A stretch of DNA of 64,000 nt from Primorskyibacter marinus (GTDB lineage: Bacteria; Pseudomonadota; Alphaproteobacteria; Rhodobacterales; Rhodobacteraceae). Location of the stretch: NCBI RefSeq assembly GCF_003313245.1, contig NZ_QJSD01000006.1:1-64000 (forward strand), in the 5' to 3' direction. The notes under the pieces were generated by a model, which saw nothing but the letters and a program-made list of their open reading frames with translations, was not told the DNA's origin and ran no database searches. This document shows positions 8,536 to 18,637 of this stretch, piece after piece. Every line of letters begins with the position of its first letter. Positions within the stretch are counted from its first letter, which is position 1. A program made the translations under genes and the position numbers.

Positions 8536-9583
8536 AGATATACTCCTTTACGTTGGTTACAGTTTCTTGATCGGATCGACCGAACTTTTGCAGGGTCCGG
8601 TTTTGCACTTCGATATTACGCGCGATCACGGCGACATCACGGTTCATGTTGTCGTTCGACATAGTGAAAACCGTCCCCTCGAACGCCAGGTTCGCGACGC
8701 ATATGTTGAGGTCGTTTGGCATAACTACCCGAACGATGACCGCATGGATTGCAAAGGTCAACGCCAGACATGCACTGTTATCAGCCGAGATGACGGCGAC
8801 GGCCGCCCGTCGGTGGTCCGGCATTTCAGCAAAAACCACGCATCCGGCGAAAGAGGTTTTTGTCGCTTGCACCAGAACATTTTGCTTCTGAAAGCGCCAC
8901 CCAACCGCGCGCGGCCGTTCGGAAATTCGTGATGTGTGCTGGGCCGATCTGCGGCGTGGCGCGTTCTGTCGCGTCCCTCGACCCCGGCAAGCCTGCCTCT
9001 TGGGCACCCGAAAAAAACCCGACGCCATAAAAGAGCCGAACGTCGAGAACGGACGCGCGGAATTGTTGCCCGCCCCGAACCGGCGGCGGTCAATACCCTC
9101 TGCATGGCTATGTCCAATGACAAAGCTCGCAGTGCATTTTACAGTTCTCCTGCGAGTCAAACCTGTGCTTTCAGGCATGTCTTTTCTTCTCCCCCAGACG
9201 AAATCTACGCACCCGGCTCGTCACCTGTCAACAATTGAGCCCATGCTATTTCTGCGTGAGTGTGCAGGCATCCGACCCTATGCCTCAGCAAGATCACCAC
9301 CCGCCTTTGTCGAAACGCTCTGGGCAGACCGGCACCTGGGCCAGCTTTCGGCTTCTTTCGACACCGTTTTCCGAAAGTTGTCGAAGACGCGGGCAACATT
9401 GACCCCGAATTGCCAGCACGCCCTTGCACCGCGTGATGAACGACGCACTCAATATGCGATGCGTAATGCATCGGGCCCCTGCAACTGAATACGCGTCGCA
9501 CAACGGCATAATTTGGTTGCAGGCGACCACTGGACCTTTACGCGACTTTCCGCTCTGCTGGGGCGACGCAACAGGAGACCCAC
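8536..9583. other. One-kilobase divergent intergenic region
   Basis: Between the TAXI operon (leftward) and adenine deaminase (rightward). It contains the ribosome binding site of the receptor gene on the left and AGGAGA (9573-9578) for adenine deaminase on the right. Open frames exist on both strands, but none resembles a known protein and their composition looks like chance translation. I see no tRNA, strong terminator or repeat. A small RNA or a long 5' leader is possible but not shown. Confidence 0.5.
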
Positions 9584-11281
9584 ATGCCAGATCTGGAAAC
9601 CCGCATTGCCGCAGGACGTGGTGACCAACCCGCAGATATCGTATTGCGTGGCGGCAGGATTCTGGACCTCATCACAGGCGAATTGCTGGACGGCGACGTG
9701 GCCATCCTTGGCGACACCATCATCGGCACCTGCGACAGCTATGAGGGCCGCGAGGTGATTGACGTCAGCGGGCTGATACTGGTGCCGGGCTTTATTGACA
9801 CGCATCTGCATATTGAATCGTCCTGCATCACGCCCTTTGAGTTCGACCGCTGCGTCGCCCCGCGCGGCGTGACCACCGCAATCTGCGATCCGCATGAGAT
9901 CGCCAATGTCGTGGGCGTTGACGGCATCCGCTATTTCCAGCAGGCCAGCGAACATACGGTGATGGATATCAAGGTGCAGCTGTCGTCTTGCGTGCCCTCC
10001 ACGCATATGGAAACCGCTGGTGCTGAAATCCTGGCCGCGGATCTGGCCGGGCTGATGGGCCACCCGTCGGGCATCGGGCTGGCCGAATTCATGAACTATC
10101 CCGGCGTTATTCACCGTGATCCTCAAGCAATGGCCAAACTGCGCCTGTTCGAGGGCGGCCATGTGGACGGGCATTGCCCGCAACTGTCGGGGCGCGACCT
10201 TAACGCCTATATCGCTGCGGGGATCGGCACCGAACACGAGGCAACCACAGCCGAAGAGGCCCGCGAAAAGTTGCAAAAAGGCATGCGCGTGCTGATCCGC
10301 GAAGGGTCTGTGTCCAAGGATCTGCACGCCTTGCAGCCCGTGCTGACAGAGCGAACAGCGCCCTACATGTGCCTGTGCACCGATGATCGCAACCCGCTGG
10401 ACATCGCCGAATATGGCCATCTTGATTACATGATCCGCACGCTGATCGCGCTTGGCACGCCGCCGCTTGCGGCCTATCGCGCCGCCTCGCTTTCAGCGGC
10501 AGAGGCGTTCGGCCTGAAGGATCGCGGGCTGATCGCCCCCGGCAAACGTGCCGATATCGTGGCGCTGAACAGTCTGGAGCAGTGCGACGCCCGGATGGTG
10601 TTTTGCGGCGGGGTGCGCGTCGGCGCAGCCGCTTTTGACGCACGCGGTCATGTCGAACCCGTCGGTCGCGCCTCTGTCACTGCGCCAAAGCTGACAGAGG
10701 CAAGTTTCCGCAGCACCGGCAACCGCGAAGCAACGGATGTGATCGGAATTGTCGAAGGCAAGATTATCACCCAGCATCTGACCGAGGACATTGCCATCGC
10801 CGATGGCGACAAAGCCCCGGACACCAGCCGCGACCTGATCCGCATCGCGGTGGTCGAACGGCACGGAAAGAACGGCAATATCGCCACCGGCTTTGTCCGT
10901 GGTTTCGGGCTTCAGAAAGGGGCAATTGCCTCAACGGTTTGCCACGATCATCACAATATTGCCTGCGTCGGCGCGGATTATGCCGACATGGCCGTCGCTG
11001 CCAACCGTCTGGCAGAGATCGAAGGCGGGTTTGTCGTCGCTTGCGATGGCAAGATCTTGGCAGAACTGGCCCTGCCCGTCGCCGGCTTGATGAGCCTCGC
11101 GCCCTTCGAAGAGGTCCGCGACCGGCTGACGGACCTGCGCGCAGCGGCCAAAGAGCTTGGTGTCGTGCTGGAAGAACCCTTCCTGCAACTGGCCTTTCTT
11201 GCCCTACCCGTCATCCCGGCACTGAAGATCACCGATCGCGGCATGGTCGATGTGGCGAAGTTCGAGATCATTTCGGGCTGA
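9584..11281 (+). CDS. ade: Adenine deaminase
   Basis: 565 residues, amidohydrolase superfamily. It converts adenine to hypoxanthine and ammonia in purine salvage or catabolism. The metal-binding motif [11 protein letters not shown] has His74 and His76. Further signatures are [26 protein letters not shown] and the C-terminal [15 protein letters not shown] typical of Ade. The length fits the family (about 560-600). AGGAGA at 9573-9578 sets the ATG at 9584. It stands alone with no purine genes around it. Confidence 0.95.
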   Translation: MPDLETRIAAGRGDQPADIVLRGGRILDLITGELLDGDVAILGDTIIGTCDSYEGREVIDVSGLILVPGFIDTHLHIESSCITPFEFDRCVAPRGVTTAICDPHEIANVVGVDGIRYFQQASEHTVMDIKVQLSSCVPSTHMETAGAEILAADLAGLMGHPSGIGLAEFMNYPGVIHRDPQAMAKLRLFEGGHVDGHCPQLSGRDLNAYIAAGIGTEHEATTAEEAREKLQKGMRVLIREGSVSKDLHALQPVLTERTAPYMCLCTDDRNPLDIAEYGHLDYMIRTLIALGTPPLAAYRAASLSAAEAFGLKDRGLIAPGKRADIVALNSLEQCDARMVFCGGVRVGAAAFDARGHVEPVGRASVTAPKLTEASFRSTGNREATDVIGIVEGKIITQHLTEDIAIADGDKAPDTSRDLIRIAVVERHGKNGNIATGFVRGFGLQKGAIASTVCHDHHNIACVGADYADMAVAANRLAEIEGGFVVACDGKILAELALPVAGLMSLAPFEEVRDRLTDLRAAAKELGVVLEEPFLQLAFLALPVIPALKITDRGMVDVAKFEIISG

Positions 11282-11405
11282 TCCCCGGAAAGCAGGAAAG
11301 CTGAACCTTCTGTCAAAAATAAACCACAATCATTATTGAAGTTGTGGCGCGTTTCGCGTCAGGGCATATTCCACCGCGACGCACATTCTTTAGCGAGGCA
11401 TTAAT

Positions 11406-13076
11406 ATGACGGTAACGGTCAGCGTTTCATCCAGCAATCTCGACTACTTCGACGATTTCGACCTCAATGCGCTGGGGTCGCTGTCCTTCGACGCCTCTTT
11501 GGCATCGTTCGATCCGATATTCAGCGATGACCCTGACATCTCGCTGTCGTCAAACAGGCTGTCGTTCAGTGACGATGGCTATGCGATGAATATCCTTGGA
11601 CGTGGCTTTGCACCGACCTCGTCGGTCGAGGCGCTGAGCCGCGCTTTTGAAAATGGAACCGCTCGTGGGACAGTCACGGGCCTCACCTTTACAGATCACG
11701 GGACCGAAGTTCTGGGCATCAGCCTTACACCGTCGTCCTATCAGGTTCGGTATGACGACATCAGACTGGACATCAGAGGGGCGCTGCCGACCAGCCTGCC
11801 AGACATACTTGAAACCATGTTTGCGATCATTTCACTGTCGGATTCCGAGTACCTGACCGACGCGGAAATCGCCGAACATACCGCGGTTCTTGCCGCCTAT
11901 CAGGTCACCAGCCTGTCGCTTTCGCAATCCGGAGATGAACTGATTTCGGCCAGCTTCGGCCGGAATACCGTAAGCGTTAGAATCGACGATTTCACACTGT
12001 CGGTCAACGGACGGCTCCCAACCGATCTGGGCAGCGCAGTGCCGATGCTTAGCTTGTTTGGTGACGACGTAAGCGTGGACTCGAGCGCATTGAGCGGTCT
12101 TCGGATCGACAACGTGATCCTGCGTGCGCCTGACAATACCGAAATCCTCCGGGCGACCGGCGACTTCATTTCGGACCTCGACGACCCAAACGCGGACGAA
12201 ATCTATCTGGTGGACGGGTTGGTCTTTGACAACATGGAAATCGACGTGCCGCTTGGCCCGCAGATCAGCAACTATCTGGAATCCGACTATGGCAGATCCT
12301 ATGTCGCCGGTCTTGCCGGAGACGACACCATCGTCGGGCGGGACGGTACGGAAACTCTGAACGGCAACAAGGGCGACGACGTCCTGACGTCGACGGGCCC
12401 GTCCACAACGCTTCTGGGTGGCCTCGGTAATGACCGCCTGAACGGATCGCGCTTTTCCGACAACATGCTGGGCGGCGACGGAGAGGACACGATCATAGGC
12501 GGGGATGGCAACGACACGATCATGGGTGGTGACACAACCAGAGACCGGCGTGACGATGTGTTTGCGGGCCGCGGCGATGACCATATCGACGGCGGATATG
12601 GCAATGACAGGTTGCATGGCGACGATGGCAATGACACCATTATTGGCGGCTTCGGCGCAGATACCCTTCATGGCGGCAACGGCGATGATGTCCTGAGCGG
12701 GTCGGACTGGGGAGACAAGATCATCGGCGGCGGCGGCGATGATTTCATCAATGGCGGCTTTGGTCACGATCGGCTGCACGGTGGCACTGGTGCCGACCTG
12801 TTTTTCCATGCCGGAATCAAGCTTCACAACACGGATTGGGTGAAGGATTACAACGCCGCGCAGGGCGACGTTCTGCTCAGCGGCATCCGCGGGTCTTCGG
12901 CCTCGGATTACGTTGTGAATTTCGCGACCACGCCGGGAGCGGACGATCCCAATGTCGCCGAAGCCTTCATCGGATACAAACCCACGGGGCAAAAACTCTG
13001 GGCATTGGTTGATGGCGGCGATCAGACCGAGATCAACATACAGATCGCCGGCCAGATCTACGACCTTCTGGCCTAA
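11406..13076 (+). CDS. RTX-type calcium-binding secreted protein
   Basis: 556 residues, acidic. Residues 1 to about 295 match no family I recognise and contain three loosely repeated blocks ending in similar phrases (YDDIRLDIRGALPTSLPD, IDDFTLSVNGRLPTDLGS), so this part is probably a repeated beta domain. Residues about 299-465 carry nonapeptide repeats of the GGxGxDxLx type, which fold into a calcium beta-roll. There is no N-terminal signal peptide, and the C-terminus (QIAGQIYDLLA) is typical of type I secretion substrates. GAGG at 11395-11398 supports the start. No ABC/MFP secretion genes are adjacent. Its enzymatic or adhesive role is unknown. Confidence 0.85.
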   Translation: MTVTVSVSSSNLDYFDDFDLNALGSLSFDASLASFDPIFSDDPDISLSSNRLSFSDDGYAMNILGRGFAPTSSVEALSRAFENGTARGTVTGLTFTDHGTEVLGISLTPSSYQVRYDDIRLDIRGALPTSLPDILETMFAIISLSDSEYLTDAEIAEHTAVLAAYQVTSLSLSQSGDELISASFGRNTVSVRIDDFTLSVNGRLPTDLGSAVPMLSLFGDDVSVDSSALSGLRIDNVILRAPDNTEILRATGDFISDLDDPNADEIYLVDGLVFDNMEIDVPLGPQISNYLESDYGRSYVAGLAGDDTIVGRDGTETLNGNKGDDVLTSTGPSTTLLGGLGNDRLNGSRFSDNMLGGDGEDTIIGGDGNDTIMGGDTTRDRRDDVFAGRGDDHIDGGYGNDRLHGDDGNDTIIGGFGADTLHGGNGDDVLSGSDWGDKIIGGGGDDFINGGFGHDRLHGGTGADLFFHAGIKLHNTDWVKDYNAAQGDVLLSGIRGSSASDYVVNFATTPGADDPNVAEAFIGYKPTGQKLWALVDGGDQTEINIQIAGQIYDLLA

Positions 13077-13092
13077 ACTGACCGGACCATTT

Positions 13093-13123
13093 GGCGCGGT
13101 TTGTGGCTTTCCGGAACCGCGCC
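13093..13123. terminator. Hairpin between convergent RTX and rlmN genes
   Basis: GGCGCGGTT (13093-13101) pairs perfectly with AACCGCGCC (13115-13123) around a 13-base loop. It sits in the 60 bases between two converging stop codons. There is no good T-run on either side, so termination strength is uncertain. Confidence 0.45.
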
Positions 13124-13136
13124 GCTTGAACTGAAG

Positions 13137-14318
13137 TTACAGTCCGGTTTCCTGCGCGATCTGCGCGCGGGACTTGCGCGCCCGCTCTGTCGCGGATTTC
13201 AACTGGCCACAGGCGGCCATGATGTCTTCGCCACGCGGGGTCCGGATCGGCGAGGCATACCCGGCCTTGTAGATAATATCCGCGAATGCGTGAATGCGGT
13301 TGTTTGACGATCGTTCATATGGCGCGCCGGGCCATTCGTTGAACGGAATCAGGTTGATCTTGGCAGGGATGCCCTCGATCAGCTTGATCAGCCGATGCGC
13401 GTCCTCGTCACTGTCATTCACCCCTTTCAGCATCACATACTCAAACGTAATCCGTTCAGAGTTCGACAGCCGCGGATAATCGCGAAGCGCGCCCAGAAGC
13501 GTTTCGATATTCCAGCGCTTGTTGATCGGCACCAGCTTGTCGCGTACCTCGTCCGTAGTGGCGTGAAAGCTGACGGCCAGCAAACATCCGATCTCTTCCG
13601 CCGTCTTGGCAATCTCAGGGACGACTCCGCTGGTCGACAGCGTGATGCGGCGGCGCGACAACGAGATCCCCTCGGGGTCCATCGCAATCTTCATCCCGTC
13701 GCGGACGTTCTCAAAGTTATATAGCGGCTCTCCCATCCCCATCAGAACGATATTGGACAAAAGGCGGGGGCCGGCGTCGTTGGCACCGACACCGGGCTTC
13801 GGCCATTCGTCCAGATCGTCGCGCGCCAGCATGATCTGCCCGACAATCTCGGCGGCAGTCAAGTTGCGCACCAACTTTTGCGTGCCGGTGTGACAGAATG
13901 AACAGGTCAGCGTGCACCCGACCTGAGAAGAAATGCACAGCGTTCCGCGATCCGTCTCGGGAATATAGACCACCTCTACTTCATGCCCGCCCGCGATCCG
14001 CACCAGATATTTGCGCGTGCCGTCATTCGACACCTGCCGTGTCACCACCTCTGGCAGTGAAATCACGAAGGTCCGCGCAAGCATCGCCCGGTAGTCCTTG
14101 GACAGGTTGGTCATGCGGTCGAAATCGCGCACGCCCCAATGATAAAGCCATTGCCAGATCTGCCCGGCGCGCATCTTGGCCTGTTTCTCGGGCGTTCCCG
14201 CCTCGATCAGCGCGGCGCGCAGCCCGTCCCGCGTCAACCCGACAAGATTCACCGGCCCTTCCGGCATCTTGCGTGGAATGGTGGCAACGTCTTGCGTGAT
14301 CGGCGCGCTGGCAGGCAT
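13137..14318 (-). CDS. rlmN: 23S rRNA (adenine-2503-C2)/tRNA methyltransferase RlmN
   Basis: 393 residues, radical SAM enzyme that methylates A2503 of 23S rRNA and A37 of some tRNAs, tuning translation fidelity. The 4Fe-4S motif CTLTCSFC provides Cys135, Cys139 and Cys142. The late cysteine of the family's methyl-transfer mechanism is seen in [11 protein letters not shown] near residue 367. [20 protein letters not shown] is another family block. It has a slightly longer N-terminus than the E. coli protein, as is usual in alphaproteobacteria. Confidence 0.96.
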   Translation of the reverse strand: MPASAPITQDVATIPRKMPEGPVNLVGLTRDGLRAALIEAGTPEKQAKMRAGQIWQWLYHWGVRDFDRMTNLSKDYRAMLARTFVISLPEVVTRQVSNDGTRKYLVRIAGGHEVEVVYIPETDRGTLCISSQVGCTLTCSFCHTGTQKLVRNLTAAEIVGQIMLARDDLDEWPKPGVGANDAGPRLLSNIVLMGMGEPLYNFENVRDGMKIAMDPEGISLSRRRITLSTSGVVPEIAKTAEEIGCLLAVSFHATTDEVRDKLVPINKRWNIETLLGALRDYPRLSNSERITFEYVMLKGVNDSDEDAHRLIKLIEGIPAKINLIPFNEWPGAPYERSSNNRIHAFADIIYKAGYASPIRTPRGEDIMAACGQLKSATERARKSRAQIAQETGL

Positions 14319-14375
14319 GGTTTACGTCCTTTGAAGGTGGATGCGGGTACATATAGGATTCGCGCGGCAAAGCCA

Positions 14376-14400
14376 AAGGGCCAAGTGCGAAAAGGCCCTT
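14376..14400 (-). terminator. Hairpin between the IalB-like gene and rlmN
   Basis: AAGGGCC (14376-14382) pairs with GGCCCTT (14394-14400). On the minus strand it follows the IalB-like gene and precedes rlmN. Only a short T stretch follows, so it is a probable but weak terminator. Confidence 0.4.
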
Positions 14401-14448
14401 CCGATGCGGAAAGGCCTGCTTCATTGTCACAGTGGCATCGGAAAAGCG

Positions 14449-14979
14449 TTAGCTGGAGCAGCGCTTTTCCGCATCTTCGATCGCGGCCGTGAACCCCAGC
14501 AAAGAGAACGTGTCCTTGGTCTGTGTCCCGCGCGAGGATTGTGCCGTCAGCACCGCATCGGCACCGCGCTTCATCGCAGCCACGATCTTGCCGTCATCCT
14601 GCGGCGATGCGGGCCACGCCCATTCGCCATCGGTGATCAGTTCGAATTCCGTGCCGCCAATATTGACGTTGACGGTTGATCCGCCCGCGAAGGGATACCC
14701 GCCGGTAAAGGCCAGCTGGCCCTGCACTTCGGCACCGGGGCGATAAAATACCATCAGCAGAATGTCGCCTCGCGTCACGGCCACGACGCGCCCACCTTTG
14801 GTGTTGACGCTTTCCTTGTAGGTCGTGACAGCCCAGCATTCGCGGGGGTCGCTGCCCTCAAAAACGCTCCAATCGGTGATCGCGTTGACCTGATTGGTGC
14901 TTTCTTGCTGCGCGGCAACGCCAGTCGCGGCCAGTGCCATGAAAGCCGCGGCTGCCAAACGCGCAAAACGTGAAATCAT
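14449..14979 (-). CDS. IalB-like (invasion associated locus B family) periplasmic protein
   Basis: 176 residues. A clear signal peptide ends near residue 23 (GVAAQ). The mature protein starts with a WSVFEGSDPRECWAV block and has a conserved C-terminal cysteine (EDAEKRCSS), so a disulfide between the two Cys is likely. This matches alphaproteobacterial IalB-like proteins, named from Bartonella invasion but found widely in free-living species with unknown function. It has no visible enzymatic motif. It is divergent from the asparaginase gene. Confidence 0.65.
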   Translation of the reverse strand: MISRFARLAAAAFMALAATGVAAQQESTNQVNAITDWSVFEGSDPRECWAVTTYKESVNTKGGRVVAVTRGDILLMVFYRPGAEVQGQLAFTGGYPFAGGSTVNVNIGGTEFELITDGEWAWPASPQDDGKIVAAMKRGADAVLTAQSSRGTQTKDTFSLLGFTAAIEDAEKRCSS

Positions 14980-15169
14980 ATGTCCAGCCTCCAGCTGTCC
15001 TAAGCCTCAATTAAGTTCAGATGTCCCAACCGTCCAGCGGCCTTTGATTATTGCGGGAAACACCCGTTTCCTTCTCGACAAAAGCATTCTAGCCTGAATC
15101 GCGATACGGACGAAAGACCCCGGTGGCATAAATTCGCCGTGACCGCGCCCAGACTGCAAAGGCCCGCTT

Positions 15170-16171
15170 ATGACCCAACCTCAACCAATCTGCGAAGCCT
15201 GGCGCGGCCCCTTGCTGGAAAGCCAGCATCTGGGGCACATCGTGGTATGCGATGGCTCCGGTCAGGTGGTTCAGGCGATTGGCGACCCCGAGGCCGTGAT
15301 TTTTCCGCGCAGTTCGTGCAAGATGATCCAGGCGCTGCCCTTGGTGACTTCCGGTGCCGCCGATGCGCAGGGTTTAAGCGAAACGCGGCTGGCGCTGGCC
15401 TGCGCCTCGCATTCCGGCGCGCCGCTGCATGTGGCAGAGGTCAAACGCTGGCTTGCGGATCTTGGTCTTGGCGATGACGACCTTCGCTGCGGGACCGAGC
15501 CAAGCCGCGACAAGGCCCTGCGCTTTGAGATGATTCGCGACGGCCAGAAACCTTGTCAGGTACATAACAATTGCTCGGGCAAACATGCGGGGTTTCTGAC
15601 GCTGTCGCAGCATCTTGGTGCAGGCGCTGACTATGTCGACCCGGATCATCCCGTGCAGACGGCCTGCCGCGACGCATTTGAAGAGGTCACCGGCATGACC
15701 TCGCCGGGCTTTGGCATTGACGGCTGCTCGGCACCGAATTTCGCGACGTCAATGCATGCGCTTGCCCGTTCAATGGCGTTTTTCGCCACAGCCCACAGCC
15801 GGAACGACCCGCTAAGCCGCGCCGCTGCCCGTCTGGCCGCCGCCATGCGGGCCTGGCCGGAACATGTTGCGGGAAAGGGCCGCGCCTGCACTCTGCTGAT
15901 GCGGGCCGCGAAAGAGCCGCTGGTGGCCAAGACCGGGGCCGAGGGCGTTTTCATCGCCATTCTGCCGGGCCGCGGCATGGGCATCGCCGTCAAGGCGGCT
16001 GACGGTGCCACCCGCGCTGCCGAATGCGCCATCGCCGCGACATTGGTTCAGATGGACGTTCTGGATGCGGACCATCCGGATGTCGTGAGCTTCATGACAC
16101 CGACATTGCTGAACCGGCGCGGGCTGGAGGTCGGCTTTATCCGCCCTCCGCACACGCTTTTTCCGGCCTGA
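15170..16171 (+). CDS. Class 3 (Rhizobium-type) L-asparaginase
   Basis: 333 residues, cytoplasmic hydrolase making aspartate and ammonia from asparagine. It belongs to the family of the inducible Rhizobium etli enzyme, unrelated to E. coli AnsA/AnsB. PRSSCKMIQA places Ser48 and Lys51, NNCSGKHAG places Cys135 and Lys138, and GIDGCSAPN places Cys186. From memory these correspond to the catalytic Ser-Lys pair and the zinc ligands of the R. etli protein. Its stop lies 3 bases from the convergent serB stop, so there is no room for a terminator. Confidence 0.9.
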   Translation: MTQPQPICEAWRGPLLESQHLGHIVVCDGSGQVVQAIGDPEAVIFPRSSCKMIQALPLVTSGAADAQGLSETRLALACASHSGAPLHVAEVKRWLADLGLGDDDLRCGTEPSRDKALRFEMIRDGQKPCQVHNNCSGKHAGFLTLSQHLGAGADYVDPDHPVQTACRDAFEEVTGMTSPGFGIDGCSAPNFATSMHALARSMAFFATAHSRNDPLSRAAARLAAAMRAWPEHVAGKGRACTLLMRAAKEPLVAKTGAEGVFIAILPGRGMGIAVKAADGATRAAECAIAATLVQMDVLDADHPDVVSFMTPTLLNRRGLEVGFIRPPHTLFPA

Positions 16172-16174
16172 AAT

Positions 16175-17044
16175 CTACGACACGAATTCCGACTTTGTAT
16201 AGCCTTGCAGGTAAAGAAGCGCTGTCAGATCGCCGTGATTGATACGGAGATTACACTGCGCCTGCACGCTTGGCTTGGCATGCAACGCCACACCGATCCC
16301 GGCGCGCCCCAACATGCCGAGATCGTTGGCCCCGTCACCCACCGCGATCACATCCGCCTCTGTAATCCCCAGCCTTGCAGAGATTTGTTCCAGCGCCTCG
16401 ATCTTGGCTTCACGTCCCAGAATGGGCCGCCCAACGTCGCCGCTCAGCTTCCCATCAGCGACAATCAACGTATTCGCGCGATTTTCGTCGAACCCCAATA
16501 GGGATGCGACCCGCGCGGTGAAAGCGGTAAATCCGCCAGAGACCAGCGCCGCATAGCCGCCCTGCGCCTTCATCGTCGCGACCAGTTGCGCGCCGCCGGG
16601 CATCAGCGTGATGCGCGCGTCCAACACCTTGTCGATCACCGCGACATCCAGCCCTTCAAGCAGCGCCACCCGTTCGGTCAGCGCGCCTTCGAAATCCAGT
16701 TCGCCGTTCATCGCGCGTGCGGTGATGTCCTTGACATGGTTCCCCACGCCAGCCTCTTCGGCCAGTTCGTCGATGCATTCCTGCTGGATCATAGTCGAGT
16801 CCATATCAGCAAGCAGCATTTTCTTGCGTCGGCCTTCTGCGGGTAGAATCACCAGATCGACACCCTGCTGCTGAAGATCTTCCCAGACCTGCCAAAGGTT
16901 GCCCGGAACATGTTCCAACGCAAATTCCGCCGCCTCGTCTGGCGCGAGCCAGTTGACATCCCATCCGCCCCAGGCATTGCGCAACGCTTCTGCCAATGCC
17001 GGGTCCAAGCCACCCTGACGCGCGATCAAAACTGCTATATGCAT
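16175..17044 (-). CDS. serB: Phosphoserine phosphatase
   Basis: 289 residues, HAD superfamily, last step of serine synthesis. The catalytic motif is ADMDSTMIQQEC with Asp80 (nucleophile) and Asp82. The C-terminal GDGANDLGML is motif IV for magnesium, and VSGGFTAFTARVA is motif II. A short N-terminal ACT-like region precedes the HAD domain, as in other proteobacterial SerB. It is transcribed alone toward the asparaginase gene. Confidence 0.95.
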   Translation of the reverse strand: MHIAVLIARQGGLDPALAEALRNAWGGWDVNWLAPDEAAEFALEHVPGNLWQVWEDLQQQGVDLVILPAEGRRKKMLLADMDSTMIQQECIDELAEEAGVGNHVKDITARAMNGELDFEGALTERVALLEGLDVAVIDKVLDARITLMPGGAQLVATMKAQGGYAALVSGGFTAFTARVASLLGFDENRANTLIVADGKLSGDVGRPILGREAKIEALEQISARLGITEADVIAVGDGANDLGMLGRAGIGVALHAKPSVQAQCNLRINHGDLTALLYLQGYTKSEFVS

Positions 17045-17348
17045 GGTCGGCTCCGCTTTAACTGCTGCACCTGCTTAACCATGTGCTGGCAAAAACCTCC
17101 AGCCCCGAGCCTGATCCGACTTCTGAATTTCAGCCTCCGTCACGCGGGCGCAGGCAATGAAGCCGTTATCTTGACGCATAACGTCTGGCTCCGCGTCGGG
17201 ACTGGGTTCTTTTCATCGCAGTTACCGCAATCCGGTCAACGGGTGCTTGAACCCGAAACCCGGCAAAAAGGAACCCAAACTTGACGCAAAGGGAAATCGC
17301 CCTGACGGAAAGGGGCCTCTGTCGTGACTACGCACATAAGCATTAAAG
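17045..17348. other. Intergenic region between serB start and tRNA-Lys
   Basis: About 300 bases with no supported gene. It contains the serB promoter region on the left and the 3' trailer of tRNA-Lys on the right. I see no strong hairpin followed by T residues for the tRNA. Confidence 0.5.
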
Positions 17349-17424
17349 TGGTGAGCCGTGATGGGTTCGAACCATCGACCTACTGATTAAAAGTCAGTTG
17401 CTCTACCAACTGAGCTAACGGCCC
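17349..17424 (-). tRNA. tRNA-Lys (anticodon TTT)
   Basis: The minus strand reads GGGCCGT at the 5' end, paired with ACGGCTC at the 3' end, then A and an encoded CCA (17349-17351). The D-arm contains AGCTCAGTTGGTAGAGC, the anticodon stem-loop CTGACTTTTAATCAG shows TTT, and the T-arm has GTTCGAACC. All arms of the cloverleaf close. Confidence 0.97.
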
Positions 17425-17435
17425 ACTAGGCGGCG

Positions 17436-17464
17436 TATCTAGAAAGAGAGATGGGGACCGTCAA
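17436..17464 (-). promoter_or_regulatory. Sigma-70-type promoter of tRNA-Lys
   Basis: On the minus strand TTGACG (17459-17464) is followed after exactly 17 bases by TAGATA (17436-17441), 11 bases before the mature tRNA end. This is a near-consensus housekeeping promoter. Confidence 0.8.
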
Positions 17465-17803
17465 CCCCGAAAATCCTCTTTTCCATTCGAAAGGTAAATA
17501 AGTTGTCCCGAACGACGACGGACCAGCAGGCCGCGCTCGTGACAAGACTTCATCTGAAAGCAACATCATTCACGCAGATCCGATGAAGCAAGCCCTTGCT
17601 AGCGGTGCCGCGACTTATCCAGGCACATACAGGACGAATATTTCGGGTTCTCCAGTCACGCGTCCATTAAAGCGGCATGGGCCATCTTACCGCCGCCCCG
17701 ATGTCCGCTGTTCTTGCTCCTTGCGCGGAAAGGTGCGATTTCATGGACGCAAACCTCTGACGGCGCTTCCGATGCCTTTCACCAGACACGAGGACACGAC
17801 ACA
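17465..17803. other. Intergenic region before the FAH-family gene
   Basis: About 340 bases without a supported gene. The frame of the next gene stays open upstream to 17714, but that part has no family similarity and the better ribosome binding site lies at 17791. Confidence 0.5.
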
Positions 17804-18502
17804 ATGACCGGCTATCTTTTTGACGCCCCAAAGGTAAACGCGATCCCTGTAACCGGGATGTCCGCGCGTTTTCCGATTCACCGGATCTTTTGTGTCGGTC
17901 GCAACTATGCCGCCCACGCGGCCGAAATGGGCAACGAGGTTGACCGCGACGCTCCGTGGTACTTCACCAAAACCCCTTCGGCCTATGTGGCCAGTGGAAG
18001 TACCGTGCCCTATCCGCCGGGCACGAAGGATTTTCACTACGAAATGGAACTGGCAATTGCGATCGGCGCACCGGCATTCCGAGCAAGCCGCGACGAGGCT
18101 GCCCGCACAATCTTTGGCTACGGCTGCGCGCTCGACATGACGCGGCGCGATTTGCAACAGGTGGGCAAGGACCACCGCCGCCCCTGGGATCTGGGCAAGG
18201 ACGTGGAAAACGGCGCGGTCTTCGCGGCGCTCAGTCAGGCAGAAGATCTGGGTGCATTGGGTCCGCAGCGCATTCATCTGGAAGTGAACGGCGAGACGCG
18301 TCAGGACGCCACCCTCGCCGAGATGGTCTGGTCCGTTGACGAAATCGTCGCGCACCTGTCCACCTATTATCATCTGCGTGCTGGGGATGTCATTCTGACA
18401 GGAACACCGGCGGGCGTAGGGCCGGTGGTTGCGGGCGACCGCATCACCGGCGGCATAGACGGGCTGGAGCCAATTGCGCTGACGCTGAGCGAACCTGAAT
18501 GA
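17804..18502 (+). CDS. Fumarylacetoacetate hydrolase (FAH) family protein
   Basis: 232 residues. Family members cleave or decarboxylate acylpyruvates and related 2-oxo acids (fumarylpyruvate hydrolase, oxaloacetate decarboxylase, 2-hydroxyhepta-dienedioate isomerase). FCVGRNYAAHAAEMG opens the domain, the metal ligands are the two Glu of YEMELA and the Asp of ALDMTRRDLQ, and ILTGTPAGVGPV is the C-terminal signature. The start at 17804 is preferred over the longer open frame because AGGA lies 9 bases upstream. The aromatic-degradation neighbours that would fix a substrate are absent. A fumarylpyruvate hydrolase is the likeliest single guess. Confidence 0.88.
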   Translation: MTGYLFDAPKVNAIPVTGMSARFPIHRIFCVGRNYAAHAAEMGNEVDRDAPWYFTKTPSAYVASGSTVPYPPGTKDFHYEMELAIAIGAPAFRASRDEAARTIFGYGCALDMTRRDLQQVGKDHRRPWDLGKDVENGAVFAALSQAEDLGALGPQRIHLEVNGETRQDATLAEMVWSVDEIVAHLSTYYHLRAGDVILTGTPAGVGPVVAGDRITGGIDGLEPIALTLSEPE

Positions 18503-18637
18503 CCATCACAGCGGGGCATACCCCAACCGCCGCCTGTCCCAACGTCCTCTAGCGCTTTGATGTTTATTCAGAAATCGCTATGATCCAAAAAACCTCGGCC
18601 CGCCGGGGAACGATGTCCGACGACGCAGGAGGGTTGC

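Noticed and set aside
8528-9178. Open frame of 216 codons in the large gap before adenine deaminase
   Set aside because: No recognisable domain or ribosome binding site, it overlaps the start of the TAXI receptor gene, and its composition resembles chance translation.
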